DNA of 64,000 bases from assembly GCA_963204905.1 (NCBI GenBank), contig CAUJJN010000241.1, positions 26,329-90,328 of the forward strand. Reading direction: 5' to 3'. This document shows, piece by piece, positions 46,706 through 54,319 of this stretch (position 1 is the first letter of the stretch; the number at the start of each line of letters is the position of its first letter). The notes below the pieces were generated by a model that was given only the letters and a program-made list of their open reading frames with translations, was not told the origin of the DNA and searched no databases. Source of the stretch: Pseudomonadota bacterium. Its GTDB lineage: Bacteria; Pseudomonadota; Alphaproteobacteria; Rhizobiales; Xanthobacteraceae. Made by a program: the position numbers and the translations under genes.

Positions 46706-47410
46706 CTAGTGGACCCCGAGATAGCGCATCAGCGACGATTGATCGTTTCGCACATTTTCCGCGCTGGCCTCGTGCACCACCTTGCCTGTTTCCAGCACGT
46801 AGAGGCGATCGGCGACCGCCAGCGCGCTGTAGAGATTTTGTTCGACCAGCAAAATCCCGAGTCCAGTCTTGCCAAGATCGGCAATGATGCTTTCGAGATG
46901 CTGCACCATCACCGGCGCCAATCCTTCGGATGGTTCGTCCATCAGGATCAGTTCCGGATCGATCATCAGTGCCCGGCCGACCGCCAGCATCTGCCGTTCC
47001 CCACCCGACAACTGATTGCCGTTGTGGCCTTTGCGCTCCGCGAGGCGCGGGAACATCGAGAATACGCGGTCGACCGTCCAGCCCTCACGGATTTTGGCGG
47101 GTTTGAGCATGGTGAGGTGCTCTAGCACGGTCAACGAGGCGAACAGCCGACGCCCCTGCGGCACCAGCGCGATCCGACGTGCCGCCACTTCGTGCGGCGT
47201 CAGCGGGCGCAGGTCCTCGCCTTTCCAGGTCAGCGTACCTTCGCGAACCTGGGGTTGCGCCAACCGCATGATCGAGCGGATCAACGTCGATTTTCCCATG
47301 CCGTTGCGGCCGAGCAGTGCGACGACTTCTCCCGGGTTCACGGTCAGCGAAGCGCCATGCAACACATGAGCGTCGCCGTAAAAACTGTGCAGGTCTCGGA
47401 CTTCAAGCAT
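46706..47410 (-). CDS. livF: LIV-type ABC transporter ATPase (LivF-like, second set)
   Basis: This 234-aa ATPase carries Walker A GRNGMGKST near residue 34, signature LSGGERQML near 135 and Walker B LILMDEPSEGL near 155. Its ATG overlaps the stop of the livG-like gene by one base (TGATG). It belongs to the second LIV-type importer of the window, embedded in the PuuE/ACMSD operon. Confidence 0.9.
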   Translation of the reverse strand: MLEVRDLHSFYGDAHVLHGASLTVNPGEVVALLGRNGMGKSTLIRSIMRLAQPQVREGTLTWKGEDLRPLTPHEVAARRIALVPQGRRLFASLTVLEHLTMLKPAKIREGWTVDRVFSMFPRLAERKGHNGNQLSGGERQMLAVGRALMIDPELILMDEPSEGLAPVMVQHLESIIADLGKTGLGILLVEQNLYSALAVADRLYVLETGKVVHEASAENVRNDQSSLMRYLGVH

Positions 47411-48162
47411 CAGCGCGCCTTTCCGAGATAGACGTCTTGCACGAGCTGGTTCCCGCGAATCTCATTCGGCGTTCCTTCGGCCAGCAACAGGCCGTTGTTC
47501 AGACACGTCACCCGCTGGACAAGATTGAGGACCAACTCCATGTCGTGCTCGATCAGAACCATCGTGAGATCGTGCGAAAGCGACCGGATGATCTCCGCGA
47601 CGATCACGCGCTCAGCGGGCGAAAGACCCGCCGCCGGCTCATCCAGCAGCAGCAGCTTTGGCCGCGCGACCAGCGCCATCGCCATTTCGAGCTGTCGCTG
47701 CTCGCCATAGGATAGTTCGCTGCCTACCACCGCTCCGCGCGTATCGAGCCGTGAGATCGACAGCGCCGCCGCCGCGCGCTCCGCCTGCTCGGCATTGAGC
47801 TCGGCAGCGCCGAACATCGAGAACTTGCCTTCTCCGTTGCCGCGTACCGCGAGTTGCATGTTCTCGTCGACGGTGAGGCTTGGAAACAGGTTCGTAATCT
47901 GGAAGGTTCGGCTGATCCCCATCCGCGCCCGCCCCTGCACCGAGCGGCGGGTAATGTCCTGCCCCTGAAACACCACCCGTCCGGCGGTCGGCGGCGTGAC
48001 CCCCGTGATGGCATTGAACAACGTCGTCTTGCCGGCGCCGTTGGGGCCGATAATAGCGTGCCGTTCGCCGCCCCGCACTGTGATCGACACGTCATCGACC
48101 GCTTTCAGCGCACCGAAAGCGACGACGATATTTTCCAGAACCAGTGCGGAGGCGTCAGACAC
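47410..48162 (-). CDS. livG: LIV-type ABC transporter ATPase (LivG-like, second set)
   Basis: This 250-aa ATPase has Walker A GPNGAGKTT near residue 38, signature LSYGEQRQLEMA near 148 and Walker B LLLLDEPAAGLS near 168. Its start is GTG at 48162 with AGAGGAAAG upstream. Unlike the LivG of the other set, the signature is conventional. It lies 72 bases after the binding-protein gene. Confidence 0.9.
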   Translation of the reverse strand: MSDASALVLENIVVAFGALKAVDDVSITVRGGERHAIIGPNGAGKTTLFNAITGVTPPTAGRVVFQGQDITRRSVQGRARMGISRTFQITNLFPSLTVDENMQLAVRGNGEGKFSMFGAAELNAEQAERAAAALSISRLDTRGAVVGSELSYGEQRQLEMAMALVARPKLLLLDEPAAGLSPAERVIVAEIIRSLSHDLTMVLIEHDMELVLNLVQRVTCLNNGLLLAEGTPNEIRGNQLVQDVYLGKAR

Positions 48163-48233
48163 CGGATGCTCTTTCCTCTGTGAATGGGAGCACAGCGGCG
48201 CAATCGGCGGCCACCGTGCCCTTTGTTTAGGTG

Positions 48234-49490
48234 CTACTTCTTGATGCCCTGATTATCCCGCGAGAACGGCGGCTTCTTGAGATACTCTTCGGGGTTGTAG
48301 GTCCAGAATTGCGACACCGCCGGATAAGTCTGAATCGGCACGTTCCAGTATTTGCCGTCCTTGTTTTTGACGACCTTGCGGATATAGACGTCGTAGATCG
48401 GGTTGCCGTAGTCGTCGAACCGTACCGGATGTCCCAGTGGCGAAGCGGTGAGCTGGCTTTTCAGCACTGCATCGATGAACACGTCGCGGTTGGAAATGTC
48501 GCCCTTGAGCTGGTCGATTACCTGATCGACCCACATCGCACCCGAATAATGCGAGAAGCCATAGAGCGATGGCATCTTGCCGTACTTCGCCGAATACGCG
48601 TTGACGAACTTCTGTGTTTCAGGATTGTCCGAACCTTCCGCGAAATGCGCGGAGGAAATGATGCCGTCGCACTCCTCGCCCAGCGTCCGGATCACCGACT
48701 GATCGGTGAAGTTCTGAGCGCCGAGTAGCGGAATCCGTCCCTTCAAACCGAAATCCGAATACTGCTTCATGAAGCGCGATGCGTCAGCACCGAGTTCCAT
48801 GGCGAACACCGCGTCGATCTTGAGATCGCCAAGCTGGCCGATGTAGGGGCTGAAGTCCGCGGTATTGAGCGGATTCCAGAGCTGGGCCACGATCTGGCCG
48901 CCCCCCTCGGTGAACACCTGCGCGAAGCCAGCGCACTGCTCGTGGCCGAAGGTGTAATCCTGCGAAATCGTGGCGATGCGCTTGTAGCCCTGCTTCAAGG
49001 CCCAGTCCGCCAGCGGGCGCGGCATCTGGCTTGCCGTATAGCCGGCAACGCGAATGACGTTCTTGATGCGGTTGCGCTGGGTGAGATCGTCCGCCGCGAT
49101 CACCGGAATGAAGTACGGCACGCCGTTGCCTTTGACGTAGCTGGCGACGGCAAGACCGGTGTTGGCGAGCAGGTTTCCGAAGAGAAAGTCGACTTTCGCT
49201 TGTTCAACCAACCGTCGGGCCTTCTGCAAAGCGGTATCCGGATTGCCGGCATCGTCTTCGACAACAACCTCGACGGCGCGGCCCGCAGTCTTCTTGCCGC
49301 GCTCTTCCCAATACATGTTGAAGCCTTCGACGATCTCGCGGCCGCCGGCGGCGACAACACCGCTGAGCGGCGCCATCAGACCGATGCGGATCGGCTCAGC
49401 GGCCCGCAGGATCTGCGGCGCGGCAAAGGTGCCAGCGGCGGAGGCTGCGACTGTAAGGCCAGTGGTTTTAAGAAACTGTCGGCGATCCAT
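48234..49490 (-). CDS. LIV-type ABC transporter substrate-binding protein (second set)
   Basis: This 418-aa periplasmic binding protein starts with a twin-arginine signal (MDRRQFLKTTGLTVAASAAGTFAAPQILRA); ATG 49490 is chosen because GGGAG lies 7 bases upstream. The mature part has IRIGLMAPLSGVVAAGGREIVEGFNMYWEERGKK, RVAGYTASQMPRPLADWALKQGYKRIATISQDYTFGHEQCAGF and DAVFAMELGADASRFMKQYSDFGLKGRIPLLG. It sits inside the operon between the permease and ATPase genes. The cargo is probably the substrate of the linked hydrolases. Confidence 0.9.
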   Translation of the reverse strand: MDRRQFLKTTGLTVAASAAGTFAAPQILRAAEPIRIGLMAPLSGVVAAGGREIVEGFNMYWEERGKKTAGRAVEVVVEDDAGNPDTALQKARRLVEQAKVDFLFGNLLANTGLAVASYVKGNGVPYFIPVIAADDLTQRNRIKNVIRVAGYTASQMPRPLADWALKQGYKRIATISQDYTFGHEQCAGFAQVFTEGGGQIVAQLWNPLNTADFSPYIGQLGDLKIDAVFAMELGADASRFMKQYSDFGLKGRIPLLGAQNFTDQSVIRTLGEECDGIISSAHFAEGSDNPETQKFVNAYSAKYGKMPSLYGFSHYSGAMWVDQVIDQLKGDISNRDVFIDAVLKSQLTASPLGHPVRFDDYGNPIYDVYIRKVVKNKDGKYWNVPIQTYPAVSQFWTYNPEEYLKKPPFSRDNQGIKK

Positions 49491-49541
49491 TCTGTTTCTC
49501 CCTGTCATGATAGTGCGATCGACTTGAGATTTCCTTGACGG

Positions 49542-50477
49542 TCACCGCTTGCGTATCAACATGCGGAGTGTTCCGAGAATGCCCTGGGGCGCGAAGATCA
49601 TGGTCACGATAAACATGACGCCCAGCACCATCTGCCAGCGCGCTGTGTACGCACTAACGAAATTCTCAAGCATGATGATCGCCGCTGCGCCGATGAATGA
49701 GCCGAAGAGCGTACCGATACCACCGATGATCGCCATCAGCAGGCCTTCTACCGACTGCGATAGTTGCACGGTCGAGGGGCTGACGAAGTTGTTGAACAGC
49801 GCATAGAGAGCGCCCGCGACGCCGGCGAAAAATCCGGTGATCGTGAAGGCAACGAACATGTGCACGGAAGTGCCGTAACCGAGGCTACGCATCCGGCTTT
49901 CGCTGTCGCGAATACCCCGCAACGTCAGACCAAACGGCGAGCGCACGAAACGCCAGATCAGGAACGTCATCAGCAACACAATGGCGAGGGTCGCATAGTA
50001 GAATGCCGTCGGGCTGGCGATCAGGTCCGGACGGCCGACACCGCGAATACCGTTCTCGCCGCCAGTAATGCTGGTCCAGCGCAGGCAAACGCCCCAGACG
50101 ATCATTCCGAGCGCAAGCGTCAGCAGCAGGAAGTAAACTCCACTGACTCGCACGGCAAATGCTGCGAAGACGGCCGCAACAAGCGTCGCGACTGCAACGC
50201 CCAGTAGACAACCGACCCACGCCGACCCGCCATAGACGGAGGTCCAGTAGATCACGACATAAGTCGAGATGCCGAACAGCGCGCCATGACCGAGCGAGGT
50301 GCGTCCCGCATAGCCGGCAAGCACATCGATCGACATCGCCAGCAAGGCAAAGATCAAAATCTCGTTGGCGATGCTCATCTGATAAGATGACACCACCAGC
50401 GGCAATGCGCCGAAGATGACGAGAACGAGCACAAAGCCCAGAGCGGAGCGTTGAATCGCTGCAACAGTGCTACCCAT
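49542..50477 (-). CDS. livM: LIV-type ABC transporter permease (LivM-like, second set)
   Basis: This 311-aa permease has the LivM hallmark GYAGRTSLGHGALFGISTYVVIYW near residue 54 and IIGGIGTLFGSFIGAAAIIML near 246, with about nine hydrophobic spans. ATG 50477 overlaps the livH stop as TGATG, which favours it over the GTG one codon earlier. It partners the LivH-like protein encoded just upstream. Confidence 0.88.
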   Translation of the reverse strand: MGSTVAAIQRSALGFVLVLVIFGALPLVVSSYQMSIANEILIFALLAMSIDVLAGYAGRTSLGHGALFGISTYVVIYWTSVYGGSAWVGCLLGVAVATLVAAVFAAFAVRVSGVYFLLLTLALGMIVWGVCLRWTSITGGENGIRGVGRPDLIASPTAFYYATLAIVLLMTFLIWRFVRSPFGLTLRGIRDSESRMRSLGYGTSVHMFVAFTITGFFAGVAGALYALFNNFVSPSTVQLSQSVEGLLMAIIGGIGTLFGSFIGAAAIIMLENFVSAYTARWQMVLGVMFIVTMIFAPQGILGTLRMLIRKR

Positions 50478-51334
50478 CACGCCCTCCCGAACAGTCCGAG
50501 CGGACGGAAGGCGAGAATGGCGGCCATGGGTCCGAAGATGACGAAATAGGCCAGCTCAGGAAACATGACCTGACCAATGGTGTTCAGCATACCGACCAAC
50601 AACGCTCCCACCGCCGCTCCGACCAGGCTGCCACTGCCGCCAATGATGACGATCGCCAGCGAGAAGACGAGAATCTCCGAATCCGCGGTCGGATATAGCG
50701 TGAGGAACGCACCTCCGATCGTGCCGCCAAGGCCGGCAAGCGACGCGCCGAGCATCGAGGTGGCGAGAAAGACGCGGCGGATATTGATGCCCATCGCCTC
50801 GACCATCTCGGCATCGTCGACGCCGGCGCGAATGAGCGCGCCAAGGCGGGTTCGGTTGAGCAGCAACCACAGCGCGATGAAAACGAGAATTCCGAGCCCC
50901 AGCACGAACAGACGATAGGTCGGATAGTAGATTCCCGCGAAGCGCACCGCCCCGCGAAGCGCCACCGGGATCTGCACCGAGAACGTGTCGCCCCCCCAGA
51001 TCACAAGCGCGAGGTCGTTCAGAACGAAAGCTACGCCGAGCGTGAGCAGCACTTCACGCAGCGTAAAGCCACGGACAAAGCGCAGCAGGCCTTGATCGAT
51101 GAAAAGCCCGAGAAACGCCACGAACAGCATCGACGCGGCAACGCCGAGAAAGAAACTTCCGGTTCCGACCGTGACCGAATAGCCGATATAGCCGCCGAAC
51201 AGATAGAGCGCGCCGTGCGCAAGATTGACGATGCGCAGCAGGCCGAAAACCAGCGTGAAGCCGGATGCCACGATGAAAAGCAATGCCGCCAGCGTCAGCC
51301 CGTTCAGGATCTGGACGAGGTTGAGACTTGCCAC
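50477..51334 (-). CDS. livH: LIV-type ABC transporter permease (LivH-like, second set)
   Basis: This 285-aa permease has FGLLRIVNLAHGALYLFGGYIGYS near residue 29 (LivH motif) and LAIVIIGGSGSLVGAAVGALLVG near 225. Its start is GTG at 51334 with GGGAG about 8 bases upstream, almost abutting the stop of the first PuuE-like gene at 51338. It heads the transporter part of the operon. Confidence 0.88.
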   Translation of the reverse strand: MASLNLVQILNGLTLAALLFIVASGFTLVFGLLRIVNLAHGALYLFGGYIGYSVTVGTGSFFLGVAASMLFVAFLGLFIDQGLLRFVRGFTLREVLLTLGVAFVLNDLALVIWGGDTFSVQIPVALRGAVRFAGIYYPTYRLFVLGLGILVFIALWLLLNRTRLGALIRAGVDDAEMVEAMGINIRRVFLATSMLGASLAGLGGTIGGAFLTLYPTADSEILVFSLAIVIIGGSGSLVGAAVGALLVGMLNTIGQVMFPELAYFVIFGPMAAILAFRPLGLFGRA

Positions 51335-51337
51335 GAG

Positions 51338-52228
51338 CTAGCTCCCGCCCGTCAAGGCATCCGGACGCTCGCTCAGATACCAGTCGTAGATCTGCTCGCC
51401 GGTCCAGAACGCGACATCGGGCAAGCGGCTGATTTTCTCGAGGATGCGCCGGAAGTGCTTCGCCCGATGCGGCGCACCCATGATGTAGGGATGAACCACC
51501 AACGCCATCACGCGTGCCGAATTGGCGCTGTCGTGATAGATTTGCTCGAACTGATCCATCGCGCGATCATGATATTCGCTGGCCTTATGATGCTGGATCA
51601 GCATCATGGCGACATCATTGCATTCCTGCGTGTAGGGAATATTGACGATAGGCTTCGAGCGCGTCTTCAGCACCACGGGCTGATCGTCCAACACCCAGTC
51701 GCAAACATAGGAAAAACCCTCTTCCACCAGAAGATCTGGCGTTTCCCAGGTTTCGGTGAGGCCGGGGCCAAGCCATCCACGCGGTGCCTTCCCCGTGAAC
51801 TGCTTGATCACCTGAGCGGTCTTGCGAATGTCCTCGCGCTCATCGGCGACCTTCTGCATGTTCTTCTGGCCGAAGCCGTGGCCCATGAACTCCCAGCCAC
51901 GATCCAGCGCCGCGCGCGAGATCGCTTCATACGTCTCGACGGCCTTGCCGTTGATCGCCAGCACCGCCCTGATGCCGTGGTTGTCGAGCGCCTCGAGCAG
52001 GCGCCAGAAACCGACGCGGTTGCCGTATTCGTGCCAGGCCCAGTTCGGAATATCCGGCAGCGGCGCGCCACCCGCCGGCGGCGTTAACACGGTGCGTGGC
52101 ATCGTCTCGCGCGGGTCCCACTCCTCGATATTGACGATGACCCACACCACCATGCGGGCATTGCCAGGCAATTTCAGCGGCTTGCGATCAACGATCGCCG
52201 AGTACGAAATTCGTTCCTGCGGCAGCAC
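51338..52228 (-). CDS. PuuE-like polysaccharide-deacetylase-fold hydrolase (paralogue 1)
   Basis: This 296-aa protein is close in sequence and length to the paralogue at 43291-44178: TMPRTVLTPPAGG, NWAWHEYGNRVGFWRLLEAL, EFMGHGFGQKNMQK, APRGWLGPGLTETWETPDLL and ALVVHPYIMGAPHR match block by block. GTG 52228 is taken as the start because it is preceded by GGAG at about 8 bases and gives the same length as the paralogue; it lies two bases after the FAH-gene stop. It too lacks the canonical NodB TFDDG motif. The pair at both ends of one operon suggests two related hydrolytic steps or two substrates. Confidence 0.82.
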   Translation of the reverse strand: MLPQERISYSAIVDRKPLKLPGNARMVVWVIVNIEEWDPRETMPRTVLTPPAGGAPLPDIPNWAWHEYGNRVGFWRLLEALDNHGIRAVLAINGKAVETYEAISRAALDRGWEFMGHGFGQKNMQKVADEREDIRKTAQVIKQFTGKAPRGWLGPGLTETWETPDLLVEEGFSYVCDWVLDDQPVVLKTRSKPIVNIPYTQECNDVAMMLIQHHKASEYHDRAMDQFEQIYHDSANSARVMALVVHPYIMGAPHRAKHFRRILEKISRLPDVAFWTGEQIYDWYLSERPDALTGGS

Positions 52229-52230
52229 GA

Positions 52231-52923
52231 TCACAACTCCTGTCCGGCGATGGAGAAGGCCAGCGGCGCGAGGCCTTCCACCGAAACCACCAGCCTGTCT
52301 CCCGGCACGATGGGCCCGACACCTGCCGGCGTGCCCGTCATGATCAGGTCGCCGGCCTGCAACCGATAGGACTTCGAAAGGTTTGAAATGATTTCCGGCA
52401 CATTCCAGATCATTTGACCGAGATCGCCGCGCTGGCGCTCGACGCCATTGACCGAGAGCGAGATCGCGCCGCTCAGCCGGTGCCCCACGTCGGCAACGGG
52501 ATGAATAGCCCCGCACGGCGCAGACCGATCGAAAGCTTTGCCGATTTCCCAGGGCAACCCCGCCTTGAACGACTCGCGCTGTCGGTCGCGCCGTGTCAGA
52601 TCAACCCCGACCGTGTATCCGAACACGGTATCCAGCGCTTGCTCGACAGGAACATCGACAGCTTCGCGGCCGATAGCGACAACGAGTTCGGCCTCGAACT
52701 GAAAATCCTCGGTCTGCGGCGGATAAGGGATGTCCGCGCCGCCGGCCACCACGGCATCCGTGGGCTTCTGGAAAAAGAACGGCGGGTCGCGCTCGTCGCC
52801 CTCCTTCATCTCGCGGATATGCGCGACGTAGTTGCGTCCTACGCAATAGACGCGCCGGACAGGAAATTGATCTTCCCGCCCAACGACAGACAACGCAGTA
52901 ATCCGCGGACTGAAAACAAACAT
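52231..52923 (-). CDS. Fumarylacetoacetate hydrolase-family protein
   Basis: This 230-aa enzyme of the FAH superfamily (hydrolases, 2-oxo-diacid decarboxylases, hydratases) has the metal motif FQFEAELVVAIG near residue 72, VFGYTVGVDLTRRDRQ near 100, KAFDRSAPCGA near 127 and LIMTGTPAGVGPI near 200. ATG 52923 is preferred because an AGGT sequence precedes it and the length fits the family. It is the first gene of the operon, transcribed from a promoter facing the GntR gene. With the ALDH and ACMSD-like enzyme it suggests processing of a 2-hydroxymuconate-type or acylpyruvate-type intermediate. Confidence 0.9.
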   Translation of the reverse strand: MFVFSPRITALSVVGREDQFPVRRVYCVGRNYVAHIREMKEGDERDPPFFFQKPTDAVVAGGADIPYPPQTEDFQFEAELVVAIGREAVDVPVEQALDTVFGYTVGVDLTRRDRQRESFKAGLPWEIGKAFDRSAPCGAIHPVADVGHRLSGAISLSVNGVERQRGDLGQMIWNVPEIISNLSKSYRLQAGDLIMTGTPAGVGPIVPGDRLVVSVEGLAPLAFSIAGQEL

Positions 52924-53004
52924 GGACCCAACCTGCCGGACCTTGATGACGGCAAACGTCAGCTCGCATCGGCGATCAGCGTCCACCTACCTGCTAATGA
53001 TCAA

Positions 53005-53044
53005 ATTATACAATCATGCCAATGTCAATCAAAGATGCATACAT
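53005..53044 (-). promoter_or_regulatory. Promoter of the FAH operon with paired GntR-like half-operators
   Basis: On the minus strand TTGATT (53032-53027) and TATAAT (53010-53005) are separated by 16 bases, about 85 bases before the FAH start, a credible sigma70-type promoter. Two similar boxes, TTATACAAT at 53006-53014 and TGCATACAT at 53036-53044, lie exactly 30 bp apart and resemble GntR/FCD TTGTATACAA-like sites. One overlaps the -10, the other lies just upstream of the -35. Binding by the divergent regulator is inferred. Confidence 0.5.
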
Positions 53045-53186
53045 TTTGACAGGGGCTTGGAGTTCCTCCCCATTGGCCGCGGTGTTGTTCAATGGCGCTT
53101 TCTGTCGGTTCGACCAAACTCCGTCTTTTCATTTGCTGCAAGAATATGCCAATAATTCCGACTCAAACCCAGGAAAGAACCCGCCG

Positions 53187-53903
53187 ATGGCGCCCCGCCC
53201 CCGACGATCCCTCACACCGCCCGAGGATGAAGTCCTCACACGCAGTGTATCCATAACGGATACACTGCGATCTTCCATCCTCGCTGGCGAGTTCAAGCCG
53301 GGCGAGCGGATCTACGAAGTCAATCTGTCGGAACAACTTGACGTTTCACGAACGCCGATCCGTGAAGCACTCAAGGTCCTCGCCGGCGAAGGGCTCTTGG
53401 ACTACATCCCGAACCGGGGCTATCACGTCCGCGAATATTCCGTCGACGACATCGTGCAGGCCTACGAGATTCGCGCCGCGCTGGAGGGGCTTGCTGCCAA
53501 ACGCGCGGCGCAGCTCGGCATGTCCGCCGAGAAACGCGCTGTCGTAGAAGCCGCACTTCGCGACGGTGAAGCGCTTTTGAACAAAAGTCGCCTCTCATCC
53601 GAGGATCGCAATCAATACGGCATCATCAACACTGCAATTCATAGTGCGATCCACGCGGCGGGCCAGTCGCGGATGCTGCGCGACATGCTGCGTCAATCCC
53701 AGCAAATCGCCCCGTCGTCGCATCGCAACGTGATCGCCTTCGAATTGTCGGACGTGCGCCGTCGCCACGACGACCACCATCGCATTTATGAAGCCATTCT
53801 CTGTCGCGACGGTGGCCGCGCCGAACTGCTGATGCGAGACCATGTCGAGAGCATCAAAGTCTCGCTGCTGCGCTCAATTTCGCGGGACTTGCTACCTCTC
53901 TAG
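53187..53903 (+). CDS. GntR-family (FadR/FCD) transcriptional regulator
   Basis: This 238-aa protein has an N-terminal winged helix (TDTLRSSILAGEFKPGERIYEVNLSEQLDVSRTPIREALKVLAGEGLL) and a C-terminal FCD ligand domain with metal-type His (NTAIHSAIHAAG near residue 152, RRHDDHHRIYEAIL near 192, MRDHVES near 216). ATG 53187 has AGGAAAG about 9 bases upstream; the longer frame reaching back to 53016 would run through the operator region. It is divergent from the FAH/PuuE/LIV operon and is probably its repressor, released by a carboxylate inducer. Confidence 0.92.
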   Translation: MAPRPRRSLTPPEDEVLTRSVSITDTLRSSILAGEFKPGERIYEVNLSEQLDVSRTPIREALKVLAGEGLLDYIPNRGYHVREYSVDDIVQAYEIRAALEGLAAKRAAQLGMSAEKRAVVEAALRDGEALLNKSRLSSEDRNQYGIINTAIHSAIHAAGQSRMLRDMLRQSQQIAPSSHRNVIAFELSDVRRRHDDHHRIYEAILCRDGGRAELLMRDHVESIKVSLLRSISRDLLPL

Positions 53904-53958
53904 AGCATGTCGGACTGCGATCATGCCTTAGTGGCGCGTTCATCAAGGCTTGAAACGC

Positions 53959-54034
53959 TGGTGGGCCCGGCAGGACTCGAACCTGCAACCAGACCGTTAT
54001 GAGCGGCCGGCTCTAACCATTGAGCTACAGGCCC
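53959..54034 (-). tRNA. tRNA-Ile2 (anticodon CAU)
   Basis: On the minus strand a full 76-nt cloverleaf including CCA can be folded. The acceptor pairs GGGCCTG with CGGGCCC (one G-U). The D-stem is GCTC/GAGC. The anticodon stem GGCCG/CGGTC encloses loop CTCATAA, giving anticodon CAT. The T-arm is GCAGG-TTCGAGT-CCTGC. The D-loop and variable loop resemble E. coli tRNA-Ile2, not elongator tRNA-Met, so C34 is probably modified to lysidine by TilS to read AUA. The bases from 54035 to 54319 hold no gene that I can support. Confidence 0.9.
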
Positions 54035-54319
54035 CGGCCGGACGTCCAATCGGCAACCGGCGTCGGCGCAGGCATCCCTTACAATGTCGGGTCTCGCGCT
54101 GCAATCCGCGGCGGCGGCTTTTCGGTCCGGCTCTCGCGACCACGCCGAAACCGCCTGACCGATGATTCCGCCTGAATCGGGCGTCAGCCCAACCGGCTCG
54201 CGTCTCGTCCAACCTGCTGGGAGACGCAAGGCGGACCCCGCATCACAGGCCGAGCCGTGTCCCACGCGCATCGCGTTGCCGAACGAAACCATCGTCCGGC
54301 AACGCCTGCATCGAACGGT

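Noticed and set aside
53959..54034. tRNA gene as an integration site for a genomic island
   Set aside because: No integrase, no repeated 3' tRNA end and no compositional break next to it within the window.
53959..54034. Elongator tRNA-Met for the CAU anticodon gene
   Set aside because: The acceptor and anticodon stems and D-loop match the tRNA-Ile2 pattern better than the elongator Met pattern.
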